In this document: positions 33,670-42,102 of the stretch, piece after piece
Layout: each line of letters opens with the position of its first letter
Position numbering within the stretch: the first letter of the stretch is position 1
Source of the DNA: Massilia sp. ST3
GTDB lineage: Bacteria; Pseudomonadota; Gammaproteobacteria; Burkholderiales; Burkholderiaceae_D
Direction of reading: 5' to 3'
DNA length: 51,407 nt
NCBI RefSeq assembly: GCF_018119405.1
Contig: NZ_JAGPWC010000033.1
Location: 1-51,407 of the forward strand
Made by a program: the position numbers and the translations under genes
Notes under the pieces: generated by a model
What the model was told of the DNA's origin: nothing
The model's database searches: none
Seen by the model: the letters and a program-made list of their open reading frames with translations, nothing else

Positions 33670-35663
33670 ACGCGGACGCTTCCGCCCCGCCGCGGCCGCA
33701 ACGTCTCCCACGGGACAAGGCCGACACCATCCTGCTCCTGGTCAGCGCACTGCTGGTGCTGCTGCCGCACGCGCGCCACCTGCCGCCATGGATCTCGCTG
33801 CTGTGCGGCGCCATCCTGAGCTGGCGCGCCGCGATCACCCTGCGCGGCAAGCGCATGCCTTCCAGCCTGGTGCTGCTGCCGGTCGCGGCGCTGTCCATGA
33901 TCGGGGTCCAGGCCAGCTACCAGACCCTGCTTGGACGCGACGCCGGCGTCGCCATGCTGGTGCTGCTGGTGGCCTTCAAGATGCTCGAGATGCATGCGCG
34001 GCGCGACCTGTTCGTGGTGATCTTCCTGTGCTTCTTCCTGGTCCTGACCAACTTCTTCTACTCGCAGAGCCTCTTCACGGCGCTGCTCATGGTGCTGTCG
34101 GTGCTGGCGCTGCTGACCACCCAGCTCTCCTTCCAGTTCACCGGCGCGGTGCCGCCGCTGCGCACGCGCTTGCTGATGGGCGCACGCATGCTGGCGCTGG
34201 CCGCGCCGCTGGCGCTGCTGATGTTCGTGGTCTTCCCGCGCATCCAGGGGCCGCTGTGGGGTGCGTCAAACGGCGGCGCGGGCGGCAAGTCGGGCCTGTC
34301 GGACCAGATGGCGCCGGGCCAGATGTCGTCCCTGGCCCTGTCCGACGAACCGGTGTTCCGGGTGCGCTTCGACGGCCGCCCGCCGGAGCAGTCGATGCTG
34401 TACTGGCGCGGCCCGGTGCTGGACGCCTTCGACGGCCTGACCTGGTCGCGCGGCGCCGGGCGCGCGTCGAGCCGCGACATGCGCCTGTCGGTGGGCGGCC
34501 CCGCCTTCGACTACGAAGTCACGCTGGAGCCCTCGTCCTCGCGCTGGGTGTTCGCGCTCGAGATGCCGGGCCGCGTGCCGGCCCTCCCCGGCCGCGCCAC
34601 GCGCGTGTCGCCGCAATTCGAACTCAGCGTCGACTCGCCGCCATCTGGCCGGGTGCGCTACCGCGTCCGCTCGCACCTCGATTACGCGCTGCAGCGCGAC
34701 GGCATGGACGATCCGGGTCGCTGGCTGCTGCTCCCTTATGGTTTCAACCCGCGCGCGCTGCAGGCCGGCCTGGCGCTGCGCCGCGAGTCCGATCCGGCGC
34801 GCCGGGTCGAAGCGGTGCTGCGGCGCTTCCGCGAGCAGGCCTATTCGTACACGCTGGAACCGCCCCTGCTTGGCCGCCACACCGTCGACGAATTCCTGTA
34901 CCGGACCCGCGCCGGCTTTTGCGAGCATTACGCGGGCGCGTTCGTGTTCCTGATGCGCGCCGCCGGCGTGCCCTCGCGCGTGGTCACCGGCTACCAGGGC
35001 GGCGAAATGAATCCTTTCGACGGCGTGATGACGGTCCGTCAATCCGACGCCCATGCCTGGGCGGAGGTCTGGCTGGCGGGGCGCGGCTGGGTGCGCGTGG
35101 ATCCGACCGCGGCGGTGGCGCCCGAACGCGTGCGGCGCGGCTTGAGCGCGGCGGTGCAGCTGCCCGCCCCCTTCGGCATCGAGGCCTTGCGTGGACTGGA
35201 GGCAGGCGGCGATGCCTGGTTCGGCCAGCTGCGCAATGCGTTTGGCGCGGTCAACAACGGCTGGAACCAGTGGGTGCTGAACTATACGCCTGAACGCCAG
35301 CGCAAGGTCGTCGGCAGCCTCCAGGCGGGCCTGCGGGGCTGGCCTTTTGTCGCCCTGTTAACGAGTGCGGGCATTCTGTTGCTGCTCTATGGAATTTTAG
35401 TTCGCCGCAAGGCAATTGATCCGATCGAAGCGCTATACTCGGTCCTGTGCAAGCGCCTTGGCCAACACGGCCTGGCACGTGCAGCGGACGAAGGGCCGAC
35501 CGCCTACGCGGCCCGAGTTGCGGCAGCCTCTCACCTCGCATCGCCGACGCGCGATGCCGCTGCCGAATTCTTGCGCCGCTACAGTGCCTGGCGTTATGCG
35601 CCTGTCCAAGCCGATCCCCGGCTTGCCGCCACGTTGAAGAGCCTATTGTCGCAAGTCAGATGA
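33666..35663 (+). CDS. tgpA: TgpA-like membrane transglutaminase
   Basis: A 665-residue protein related to Pseudomonas TgpA. The N-terminal ~190 residues contain about six transmembrane helices. A periplasmic transglutaminase-like domain has the full triad: Cys419 in RAGFCEHYAGAF, His463 in SDAHAWAEVW and Asp479 in VDPTAAV. One more helix lies at about residues 560-578, then a C-terminal cytoplasmic DUF4129-like tail (YSVLCKRLGQHGLAR, AAEFLRRYSAWRY). It overlaps the flanking genes by 4 nt each. Confidence 0.92.
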   Translation: MNADASAPPRPQRLPRDKADTILLLVSALLVLLPHARHLPPWISLLCGAILSWRAAITLRGKRMPSSLVLLPVAALSMIGVQASYQTLLGRDAGVAMLVLLVAFKMLEMHARRDLFVVIFLCFFLVLTNFFYSQSLFTALLMVLSVLALLTTQLSFQFTGAVPPLRTRLLMGARMLALAAPLALLMFVVFPRIQGPLWGASNGGAGGKSGLSDQMAPGQMSSLALSDEPVFRVRFDGRPPEQSMLYWRGPVLDAFDGLTWSRGAGRASSRDMRLSVGGPAFDYEVTLEPSSSRWVFALEMPGRVPALPGRATRVSPQFELSVDSPPSGRVRYRVRSHLDYALQRDGMDDPGRWLLLPYGFNPRALQAGLALRRESDPARRVEAVLRRFREQAYSYTLEPPLLGRHTVDEFLYRTRAGFCEHYAGAFVFLMRAAGVPSRVVTGYQGGEMNPFDGVMTVRQSDAHAWAEVWLAGRGWVRVDPTAAVAPERVRRGLSAAVQLPAPFGIEALRGLEAGGDAWFGQLRNAFGAVNNGWNQWVLNYTPERQRKVVGSLQAGLRGWPFVALLTSAGILLLLYGILVRRKAIDPIEALYSVLCKRLGQHGLARAADEGPTAYAARVAAASHLASPTRDAAAEFLRRYSAWRYAPVQADPRLAATLKSLLSQVR

Positions 35664-36865
35664 AACCCTTCGTTCCCCTGTTAGCCGCACTGGCGCTGGC
35701 ATTCGCCGCCCAGGGCGATGCGCAAGCTTTTGCCAAAGAATCCACGAGCCACGCGGTGCACGCGAAGGCGAAGGCCAAGTCCAAGGCCGCCAACACCGCC
35801 AAAGCCAAGCCGGCCAAGGGCAAGAATAAACCCGCCGCCAAGGGCAAGGCCGCCGCCAGGGTCTTGCCGGCCGCCGCGGCCGCCGCCGTGATCGACTACG
35901 ACGGCGAGCACATGAATTTCCTGGAATGGCAGCCGGTGCAGGCCTTCATCGACGAGATGGTGGCCCAGCGCGGTTTCGCCCGCGCCGAGCTGGAAGCGGT
36001 ATTCGGCAAGGTGCGCTTCGTCGATTCGGCGGTCCAGCTGGTCAAGCCGGCGCCGCCGGGCAAGCCCAAGAACTGGCAAGCCTATAGCGAGCGCTTCATC
36101 GAGCCGATCCGCGTCAACGCCGGCGTGCGCTTCTGGAACGAGAACGCGGAGGCGCTGGCGCGCGCCGAAGCCGCCTATGGGGTGCCGGCCGAGATCATCG
36201 TCGGCATTATCGGCGTGGAAACCATCTATGGCCGCGACACCGGACGCTTCCGCGTCGTGGACACCCTGGCCACCCTCGCCTTCGCCTATCCGGAGACGCC
36301 GAACCAGGAAGCGCGCAAGGCCTTCTTCCGCAGCGAACTGGCGAACACCCTGATGCTGGCGCGCGAGCGCGGCGGCGATCCCCTCGACCTGCTCGGCTCC
36401 TTCGCGGGCGCCGTGGGCATGCCGCAGTTCATGCCCGGCAATATCCTGAAATACGGTGTCGACTTCGACGGCGACGGCGGCATCGACCTGCGCGGCTCCA
36501 GCGCGGATGCGATCGGCAGCGTGGCCAATTTCCTGGTCCAGCACGGATGGAACGCCGAGCACCGCGGCCCGGCCGTGTTCGCGGCCGACGTGTCGCCCAA
36601 CCGCGCCTGGGAAGATCTGCTGGGCCGCGGCCTGGAAGCCACCCTGCGCCCGGAAGAGCTGCAGGCGGCCGGTGTGATGCTCGAGACTTCCCTGCCCGCC
36701 GGCCGCCTGTATGGCCTGGTCGACTTGCAGAACGGCGCCGATCCGACCGAGTACTGGGTGGCGAACGATAACTTCTTTGCCATCACCAAGTACAACCGCA
36801 GTTATTTCTATGCCATGTCGGTGATCGAGCTCGGCCGCGCCGTCAAGCTGTCGCGCTCCACCTGA
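35660..36865 (+). CDS. mltB: Lytic murein transglycosylase B
   Basis: A 401-residue periplasmic enzyme that cleaves peptidoglycan with formation of 1,6-anhydro products. A signal peptide (to about DAQA, residue 22) precedes a Lys/Ala-rich linker (about residues 25-70). The catalytic domain has Glu187 in GVETIYGRDTG and GSFAGAVGMPQFMPG, both family hallmarks. No lipobox is seen, so it is probably soluble in the periplasm. Its ATG lies inside the end of tgpA (ATGA at 35660-35663), tying it to the moxR operon. Confidence 0.93.
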   Translation: MKPFVPLLAALALAFAAQGDAQAFAKESTSHAVHAKAKAKSKAANTAKAKPAKGKNKPAAKGKAAARVLPAAAAAAVIDYDGEHMNFLEWQPVQAFIDEMVAQRGFARAELEAVFGKVRFVDSAVQLVKPAPPGKPKNWQAYSERFIEPIRVNAGVRFWNENAEALARAEAAYGVPAEIIVGIIGVETIYGRDTGRFRVVDTLATLAFAYPETPNQEARKAFFRSELANTLMLARERGGDPLDLLGSFAGAVGMPQFMPGNILKYGVDFDGDGGIDLRGSSADAIGSVANFLVQHGWNAEHRGPAVFAADVSPNRAWEDLLGRGLEATLRPEELQAAGVMLETSLPAGRLYGLVDLQNGADPTEYWVANDNFFAITKYNRSYFYAMSVIELGRAVKLSRST

Positions 36866-36910
36866 GGGCTGCCCGTCCCCCTTGGGCTGCTATTGCTGAG
36901 CGGGAAACTT

Positions 36911-36926
36911 TGTAATCGTTTGTAAC
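36911..36926 (+). promoter_or_regulatory. Two TGTAA half-sites, 10-bp period
   Basis: TGTAAT at 36911 and TGTAAC at 36921 form a direct repeat with one helical turn, close to the other strand of the enterobacterial RstA box and similar to the half-sites at 7131 and 12861. The target gene is unclear; the next gene starts 424 bp downstream. Confidence 0.4.
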
Positions 36927-36981
36927 AGGTTTCCCCCTCTTTTCCGCTCTTTCTACCCCGCCAATCTTACCTGCAAGACAA

Positions 36982-37000
36982 GATACCCCCCAGGGGTATC
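36982..37000. promoter_or_regulatory. CsoR/RcnR/FrmR-family-type operator palindrome
   Basis: GATACCCC and GGGGTATC are perfect inverted arms around CCA. Operators of the CsoR family have the form TACCCC-spacer-GGGGTA. No such regulator gene and no metal or sulfur gene lies beside it, so it may be an orphan site or a chance palindrome. Confidence 0.45.
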
Positions 37001-37349
37001 GCCTCCCGCACACTCCGTTCTCTGCGGAAACCACCCTCGCGCCCCCATACCCCCCGTTTTATTGTTTTCTAGGCAGCAAAAATCGTACCGTGCGGCATCA
37101 AAATGGCTTTGGCCTTACACTCGGGATTGACCAAAAAACAATTATTATTTCCGTGAGTTTGTGAGAGAATTGCATTGAGGCTATTGTTGCATGTAGACAA
37201 CAAGACCTGAGACGACGCTGCAATTCGCTCGGCCGACAAGTAGCATGATGGAAATAGTTGTACAATTGGATAGATAATTACGAAATTAAATTTCCGGATT
37301 CGAAACGCCGCCAGCGACTCCGTTCAACCCCCATATAGGAATTTGAATC

Positions 37350-37691
37350 ATGACAAACCAAGTCGGCATTGATATGAACAGCGATTCGGAAGGCGACGAA
37401 CTGCTGCAATACAACCCGAACCGTCTGCTCGACACCCTGATCGAGAACCTGCGCCTGAAGAACGACGCGGCCCTGTCGCGCGCGCTGGAAGTGGCGCCGC
37501 CGGTGATCTCGAAGATCCGCCACCACCGCCTGCCGGTCGGCGCTTCGCTCCTGATCCGCATGCACGAAGTCAGCGACCTGTCGATCCGCGACCTGCGCTA
37601 CCTCATGGGCGACCGCCGCGCGAAGTTCCGCATCAGCGACAAGCAGTTCAAGCCGAAGGAAGGCGCTGCACCGAAGGACCAGCAGGCCTGA
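37350..37691 (+). CDS. Small conserved protein with HTH-like central region
   Basis: A 113-residue protein. The centre (LLDTLIENLRLKNDAALSRA, then PVISKIRHHRLPVGASLLIR) resembles a Cro/C1-type helix-turn-helix in which ALSRALEVAPPVISKIR would be the turn and recognition helix. The ends are charged and probably disordered. ATG at 37350 is preceded by AGGAA. Its long AT-rich upstream region suggests regulated expression. Exact role unknown. Confidence 0.72.
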   Translation: MTNQVGIDMNSDSEGDELLQYNPNRLLDTLIENLRLKNDAALSRALEVAPPVISKIRHHRLPVGASLLIRMHEVSDLSIRDLRYLMGDRRAKFRISDKQFKPKEGAAPKDQQA

Positions 37692-37858
37692 ACGCCATGC
37701 TGTTGTAACGCCCTGCCGCGTTGGCGGCCGGGCCTGGGCCGGCGCATTGCACGCCTTGCCTTCTGCACCACGATACGTGCATCCAGTGCGCGCGGGCCAT
37801 TCATTTTCCGCCCGCCGATAGCGCACCAGTTTTTCCGGACCACGATGCCGGATCGCAG

Positions 37859-37883
37859 CGGCCGTCCCCGAACCCGACGGCCG
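37859..37883. terminator. GC hairpin between convergent genes
   Basis: CGGCCGTC and GACGGCCG are 8-bp inverted arms around a 9-base loop, 11 bp past the cysM stop. No T-run follows, so it is only a weak terminator candidate. Confidence 0.35.
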
Positions 37884-37893
37884 TGCGGATGAA

Positions 37894-38796
37894 TCAGGCG
37901 GGGAAGACGCCCGTCGACAGATAGCGGTCGCCGCGGTCGCAGACCACGAACACGATGGTCGCGTTCTCGACGGTCTGCGAAATGCGCAACGCCACTTCGC
38001 AGGCGCCCGCCGCCGAGATCCCACAGAAAATGCCCTCTTCCGCCGCCAGGCGGCGCGCCATCTGCTCGCTGGCGGCCTGGCTCACGTTTTCCACCTGGTC
38101 GACCCGGGCTTTTTCGAAGATCTTCGGCAGGTAGGCTTCCGGCCATTTGCGGATGCCCGGGATCGACGAGCCTTCCTCCGGCTGGGCGCCGACGATGCGC
38201 ACCGCCTCGTTCTGTTCCTTCAGGTAGCGCGACACGCCCATGATGGTGCCGGTGGTGCCCATCGCGCTCACGAAGTGGGTGATGCGGCCGTCGGTATCGC
38301 GCCAGATCTCGGGGCCGGTGGTCTCGTAGTGGGCGCGCGGATTGTCGAAGTTGGCGAACTGGTCGAGGATGATGCCCTGGCCGTCCTTCTGCATCTGCTC
38401 GGCCATGTCGCGCGCGTATTCCATGCCGCCGGACTTCGGGGTCAGGATGATCTGGGCGCCGTAGGCGGCCATGCTCTGGCGGCGCTCGACCGACAGGTTG
38501 TCCGGCATCAGGAGCAGCATCTTGTAGCCCTTGATCGCGGCGGCCATGGCCAGCGCGATGCCGGTGTTGCCGCTGGTGGCTTCGATGAGGGTGTCGCCCG
38601 GCTTGATCTGGCCGCGCTCTTCGGCACGGCGCAGCATCGACATGGCGGCGCGGTCCTTGACGGAACCGGCCGGGTTATTGCCCTCGAGCTTGCCGAGGAT
38701 GACGTTGTTGCGGGCCTGCGCATCCGCGCCCGGCAGGCGCTGCAGGCGCACCAGCGGCGTGTTGCCGATGGTGTCTTCGATGGTCTTGTAAGGCAT
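37894..38796 (-). CDS. cysM: Cysteine synthase B (CysM)
   Basis: A PLP-dependent 300-residue enzyme making cysteine from O-acetylserine and sulfide or thiosulfate. The PLP Lys is in NPAGSVKDRAA, the substrate loop is EATSGNTGIALA, and the phosphate-binding Gly-rich loop is VSAMGTTGTIMG. EGSSIPGIRKWPEAYLPKIF is typical of the CysM rather than the CysK branch. ATG at 38796. It stands alone on the minus strand, 107 bp downstream of the M28 peptidase gene. Confidence 0.94.
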   Translation of the reverse strand: MPYKTIEDTIGNTPLVRLQRLPGADAQARNNVILGKLEGNNPAGSVKDRAAMSMLRRAEERGQIKPGDTLIEATSGNTGIALAMAAAIKGYKMLLLMPDNLSVERRQSMAAYGAQIILTPKSGGMEYARDMAEQMQKDGQGIILDQFANFDNPRAHYETTGPEIWRDTDGRITHFVSAMGTTGTIMGVSRYLKEQNEAVRIVGAQPEEGSSIPGIRKWPEAYLPKIFEKARVDQVENVSQAASEQMARRLAAEEGIFCGISAAGACEVALRISQTVENATIVFVVCDRGDRYLSTGVFPA

Positions 38797-38903
38797 TGCT
38801 TTCCCGATTCCTAGCGATACTTAAACCGCCATTCTAAACCGGGACGGAACTGGGCGTATGCGGCAGGGTCTAAAGACCCCGGCCGCATACGATTGGCGCA
38901 AAC

Positions 38904-40280
38904 TCAGCGTTGCGGCGACGGATAGGTGGCGACGCTGACGTTGCCGTCCTTGTCGACCGCCTGCACGCCGAAGAACACATTGTCCTTCGACAGGTCGACC
39001 GTGGCCTCGGTGACGTTGCCGACCCACTTCGATCCCTGCCAGTTGGCGGCGGTGGTCTCGCGCCACACGATGCGGTAGCCGGCGACGTCCGGCTCGCCGT
39101 TGGGCTGCCACACCAGCGTCGAATCGTTGGTCAGCTTGTCGGTGCGCAGCTTGACCTCGCGCGGCGCGGCGGGCGCCAGGGCCAGCGAGGCCAGGGCCGC
39201 CGCGTTGACGCGGGTGACCTTGCCGATGTAGTCGAAGTCGACGAAGTCGATCAGGTCGCCGTAGACCTTGCCGCTTTCGGTGCGCAGGTCCTGGTGCTGG
39301 TGGTCGAAGTCCTCGTTCGGCTCGGTGAAGCGCAGCGCCGCGTAGCCTTGCTCCAGGAAGGGCATGTGGTCGCCGCCGCGCAGGTAGCGGTCGTGGCGCT
39401 GGATCACCGAGACCTTGAAGCCCTTCACGTAGCGCTCGCCCTGCTCCTTGGTATGGCGCGCGAGCTGGCGCGAGACCGAATCGTTCTCGCCGCCGGTGGC
39501 CACCAGCTGGCGGATCGCGTCGCTCATTTCCTTGGTGGCCGGGATGCTCTGGGCGAACAGGCGCACCTGCTTGTTGTCGACCTTGCCGTCGTCGGCGCGC
39601 GAGCTGCCGATGATGTCGTTGGTGAACATGCCGGCGATATTCACATTGTTCTTGCGCGCGGTCTCGGCGAAGTGGCGCGCGCCGAGCAGGCCCTGCTCTT
39701 CGGCCGCGACGGCCATGAACACCAGGGTGGCGTCGAACTTGTGCTTGGCCATCACGCAGGCCAGCTCCATGATGGCGGCCGTGCCCGAGGCGTCGTCGTT
39801 GGCGCCCGGCGCGTCGGCGGTGGCGTTCATCACGTCGGTGACGCGCGAATCGTAGTGGCCGCTGACCACGTAGACGCGGTCCCTGGAGGCGGCTTGCGTG
39901 CCCGGCAGGGTGGCGACCACGTTGACGATCTCGGTCGGGCGCGAGATGCGCGCGGAGACTGGGGCCACGTGGCTGTCGAAGGCGACCGACAGCGGCGTGC
40001 CGGCGCCGCAGCGCTCCAGCTCCGCCTTGATCCAGCGCCGCGCGGCGCCGATGCCGCGGGTCTCGGATTCCGTTTCCGACATCGTGTGGCGGGTGCCGAA
40101 GCCGACCAGCTTGCGGATGTGGGCTTCGATGCGCTTCGGGGAGATGTCGGCGACGATCTTCTTGATCTGCGCTTGTTCGCGGCTGATGTCCGGTTGTGCC
40201 GGGGCGGCGGCTGCGCTGGCGGCGCCGGCGGTGGCCAGCAGGGCGGCGAGCAGGCCGGTGGAAATGCGGGCGTGAGGCAT
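38904..40280 (-). CDS. Secreted M28-family zinc aminopeptidase with C-terminal FN3-like domain
   Basis: A 458-residue protein with a signal peptide (to about AAAAPA, residue 25). The co-catalytic zinc site is visible: VVSGHYDSR (His), PGANDDASGTAAIME (bridging Asp), AAEEQGLLGA (Glu pair), MFTNDIIG (Asp) and a late His in NEDFDHQHQDLR. After about residue 365 a fibronectin-III-like domain follows (PREVKLRTDKLTNDSTLVWQ, VAGYRIVWRE). ATG at 40280 is preceded by AAAGGT. Probably degrades peptides outside the cytoplasm. Confidence 0.88.
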   Translation of the reverse strand: MPHARISTGLLAALLATAGAASAAAAPAQPDISREQAQIKKIVADISPKRIEAHIRKLVGFGTRHTMSETESETRGIGAARRWIKAELERCGAGTPLSVAFDSHVAPVSARISRPTEIVNVVATLPGTQAASRDRVYVVSGHYDSRVTDVMNATADAPGANDDASGTAAIMELACVMAKHKFDATLVFMAVAAEEQGLLGARHFAETARKNNVNIAGMFTNDIIGSSRADDGKVDNKQVRLFAQSIPATKEMSDAIRQLVATGGENDSVSRQLARHTKEQGERYVKGFKVSVIQRHDRYLRGGDHMPFLEQGYAALRFTEPNEDFDHQHQDLRTESGKVYGDLIDFVDFDYIGKVTRVNAAALASLALAPAAPREVKLRTDKLTNDSTLVWQPNGEPDVAGYRIVWRETTAANWQGSKWVGNVTEATVDLSKDNVFFGVQAVDKDGNVSVATYPSPQR

Positions 40281-40414
40281 GAGTACCTTTCTGGTCTGAT
40301 GTTGAGGCGTGCTCGGACATCTTCTCATGCGGCGGGGTGGGTGTCAGTCATTACACGGCGAAAATGTGCTCTCTTAGAGCAGAGCCCAGGTGATGGTGGT
40401 CCGCTACATCAAAA

Positions 40415-40566
40415 CGTCATCCCCGCGAAGGCGGGGACCCAAGTTTGCTAGCGCACCGCATGCGTTTGAAGTGAGTGGCAGCGCGACGAACTTGGGTTCC
40501 CGCCTTCGCGGGAAGTCATTGCCGCCAGTGGCGGGAAGTCATTGCCGCCAGTGGCGGGAATGACGG
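40415..40566. repeat. REP-like inverted pair, locus 2, with a 23-bp duplication
   Basis: Forward unit CGTCATCCCCGCGAAGGCGG (40415 onward, to AAGTTTG at 40447) faces a reverse unit from about 40476 (GAACTTGGGTTCCCGCC). Within the reverse unit a 23-bp stretch starting GGAAGTCATTGCCGCC at 40511 is repeated at 40534. This and the terminator at 40615 are all I see in the gap 40281-40647. Confidence 0.75.
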
Positions 40567-40614
40567 ATTGAAGCCGCAGGCCAAAGCAAGAAATCGTGCG
40601 GCTCAACGGACACA

Positions 40615-40640
40615 ATAAAACCCGCGGCACGCCGCGGGTC
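40615..40640 (-). terminator. Intrinsic terminator of the ComEA-like gene
   Basis: On the minus strand, CCCGCGG and CCGCGGG form a stem around a 4-base loop followed by TTTTATT, 8-30 bp after the stop at 40648. Confidence 0.8.
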
Positions 40641-40647
40641 CATTTGC

Positions 40648-41013
40648 TTACATGGCCGCCTTCGACTCTTCCGGCTTGGCCTTGACCTCCTGTTTGGCCG
40701 ACGCCTTCGACGCCTTGGCCTCCGCCGGCTTGGCGCTCGCCCCTTCCTTGCCCTTGCCGTTCACCACCAGCCCGGCCTCGGTCAGCTTGACCGCCTTCTT
40801 GTCGCCCAGTCCCTTGACCCGCTTCTGCAGGTCGGCCCAGTCCTTGAATTCGCCTTTCGCACGCTCGTCCAGGATCGCCTTGGACATGCTCGGCCCCACC
40901 CCCTTCACGCCATCGAGCGCCGCGGCGTCGGCCTTGTTGACGTCGACCTGGGCGAAGGCGAAGCTGCTGGACAAGGCCAGGGTGGCGACTGCGAGCATCA
41001 GTTTCTTGATCAT
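40648..41013 (-). CDS. ComEA-like helix-hairpin-helix protein
   Basis: A 121-residue secreted protein: signal peptide (MIKKLMLAVATLALSSSFAFA), then the HhH DNA-binding motif QVDVNKADAAALDGVKGVGP typical of ComEA, then a Lys/Ala/Glu-rich tail of about 40 residues. ComEA proteins bind incoming DNA in the periplasm during natural transformation. ATG at 41013 follows GGAGAG; longer frames lack the signal peptide at the start. The basic tail is unusual for short ComEA. Confidence 0.83.
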   Translation of the reverse strand: MIKKLMLAVATLALSSSFAFAQVDVNKADAAALDGVKGVGPSMSKAILDERAKGEFKDWADLQKRVKGLGDKKAVKLTEAGLVVNGKGKEGASAKPAEAKASKASAKQEVKAKPEESKAAM

Positions 41014-41112
41014 GTATTCTCTCCGTAGGTTCGTGAAATGGACGGCGGCGCCATCCATCCACGCACTAACGGCCCGGCCCCGCCGGCGTTGACGGCCCGG
41101 GATTGAGCAGGA

Positions 41113-42090
41113 TCAACCGGGGAACAGCTCCTCGCGGGTCACGGTCGCGGTGCCCAGCTTGCCGACCACGATGCCGCCGGCGCGGTTGGCGGTGGCCAGG
41201 GCCTCGGCCAGCGGCGCACCGGCGCCCAGCATCGCGGCCAGGGTGGCGATCACGGTGTCGCCGGCGCCCGAGACGTCGAACACCTCGCGCGCGTCCGCAT
41301 GCACATGCAGCACCTCGCCGGCGCTGTACAGGCTCATGCCCTCTTCCGAACGGGTCAGCAGCAGCGCATCCAGGCCCAGCTCGCTGCGCAGGCGCTGGGC
41401 CTTCTCGGTGAGTTGCTCCTCGGTCTTCCAGCTACCCACCACCCGCTGCAGTTCCGAGCGGTTCGGGGTCAGGATGCTGGCGCCGCGGTAAGGCGTGAAA
41501 TCGTCGCCCTTCGGGTCGACCAGCACGATCTTGCCGGCGGCGCGCGCCTCCTTCACCATCTCGGCCACGTTGACCAGGGCGCCCTTGTTGTAGTCGGACA
41601 GGATCACCACGTCGTAGTCCGGCAGCAGCGCACGGAACTGGTCGAGCTTGTCGCGCAACACGGTCTCGGTCGGCGCTTCCTCGAAGTCGATGCGCACCAT
41701 CTGCTGCTGGCGGCCGATGACGCGCAGCTTGATGATGGTGGAGATCGCGTCGTCGCGCTTCATGTAGCTGTGGATCGCCGCCTCGCGCAGCAGCTTCTCG
41801 ACCTCCTCGCCCGCCTCGTCCTGGCCGGTGATGCCCAGCAGGCCGGTGTGCGCGCCCAGGGCGGCGGCATTGCGCGCCACGTTGGCGGCGCCGCCCAGGC
41901 GTTCCTCGCGGCGCTCGATGCGCACCACCGGCACCGGGGCTTCCGGCGAGATGCGCGAGACCTCGCCGAACCAGTAGCGGTCGAGCATGACGTCGCCCAC
42001 CACCAGCAGGCGCACGTTGGACAATTGCGGGGCCGCCTGGTGGCGGAAGCTGTCTGCCGCCAGCAGGCGGCTCGGAGTCAGGTCGGTCAT
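41113..42090 (-). CDS. rfaE1: D-glycero-beta-D-manno-heptose-7-phosphate kinase (RfaE1/HldA type)
   Basis: A 325-residue PfkB-family sugar kinase in the ADP-heptose pathway for LPS inner core. ERLGGAANVARNAAALG near the N-terminus and DVSGAGDTVIATLA near the C-terminus are the two PfkB signatures. Only the kinase domain is present, not the adenylyltransferase domain of the fused HldE. It is 12 bp downstream of lapB. hldD, which often follows in Burkholderiales, is not here. Confidence 0.93.
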   Translation of the reverse strand: MTDLTPSRLLAADSFRHQAAPQLSNVRLLVVGDVMLDRYWFGEVSRISPEAPVPVVRIERREERLGGAANVARNAAALGAHTGLLGITGQDEAGEEVEKLLREAAIHSYMKRDDAISTIIKLRVIGRQQQMVRIDFEEAPTETVLRDKLDQFRALLPDYDVVILSDYNKGALVNVAEMVKEARAAGKIVLVDPKGDDFTPYRGASILTPNRSELQRVVGSWKTEEQLTEKAQRLRSELGLDALLLTRSEEGMSLYSAGEVLHVHADAREVFDVSGAGDTVIATLAAMLGAGAPLAEALATANRAGGIVVGKLGTATVTREELFPG

Positions 42091-42102
42091 AAGTCTGCTG
42101 CG

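Larger units (their letters stand above)
36866..37349. other. 484-bp AT-rich intergenic region with regulatory dyads
   Basis: No credible gene. It holds a TGTAA tandem (36911), a CsoR-type palindrome (36982) and, close to the next gene, AT-rich sequence with the small palindrome GAAATTAAATTTC near 37280. It probably contains the promoter of the gene at 37350. Confidence 0.6.

Noticed and set aside
36843..37034. Short minus-strand gene after mltB
   Set aside because: 63 codons without a ribosome binding site or recognisable features, overlapping the mltB end and crossing the regulatory dyads.
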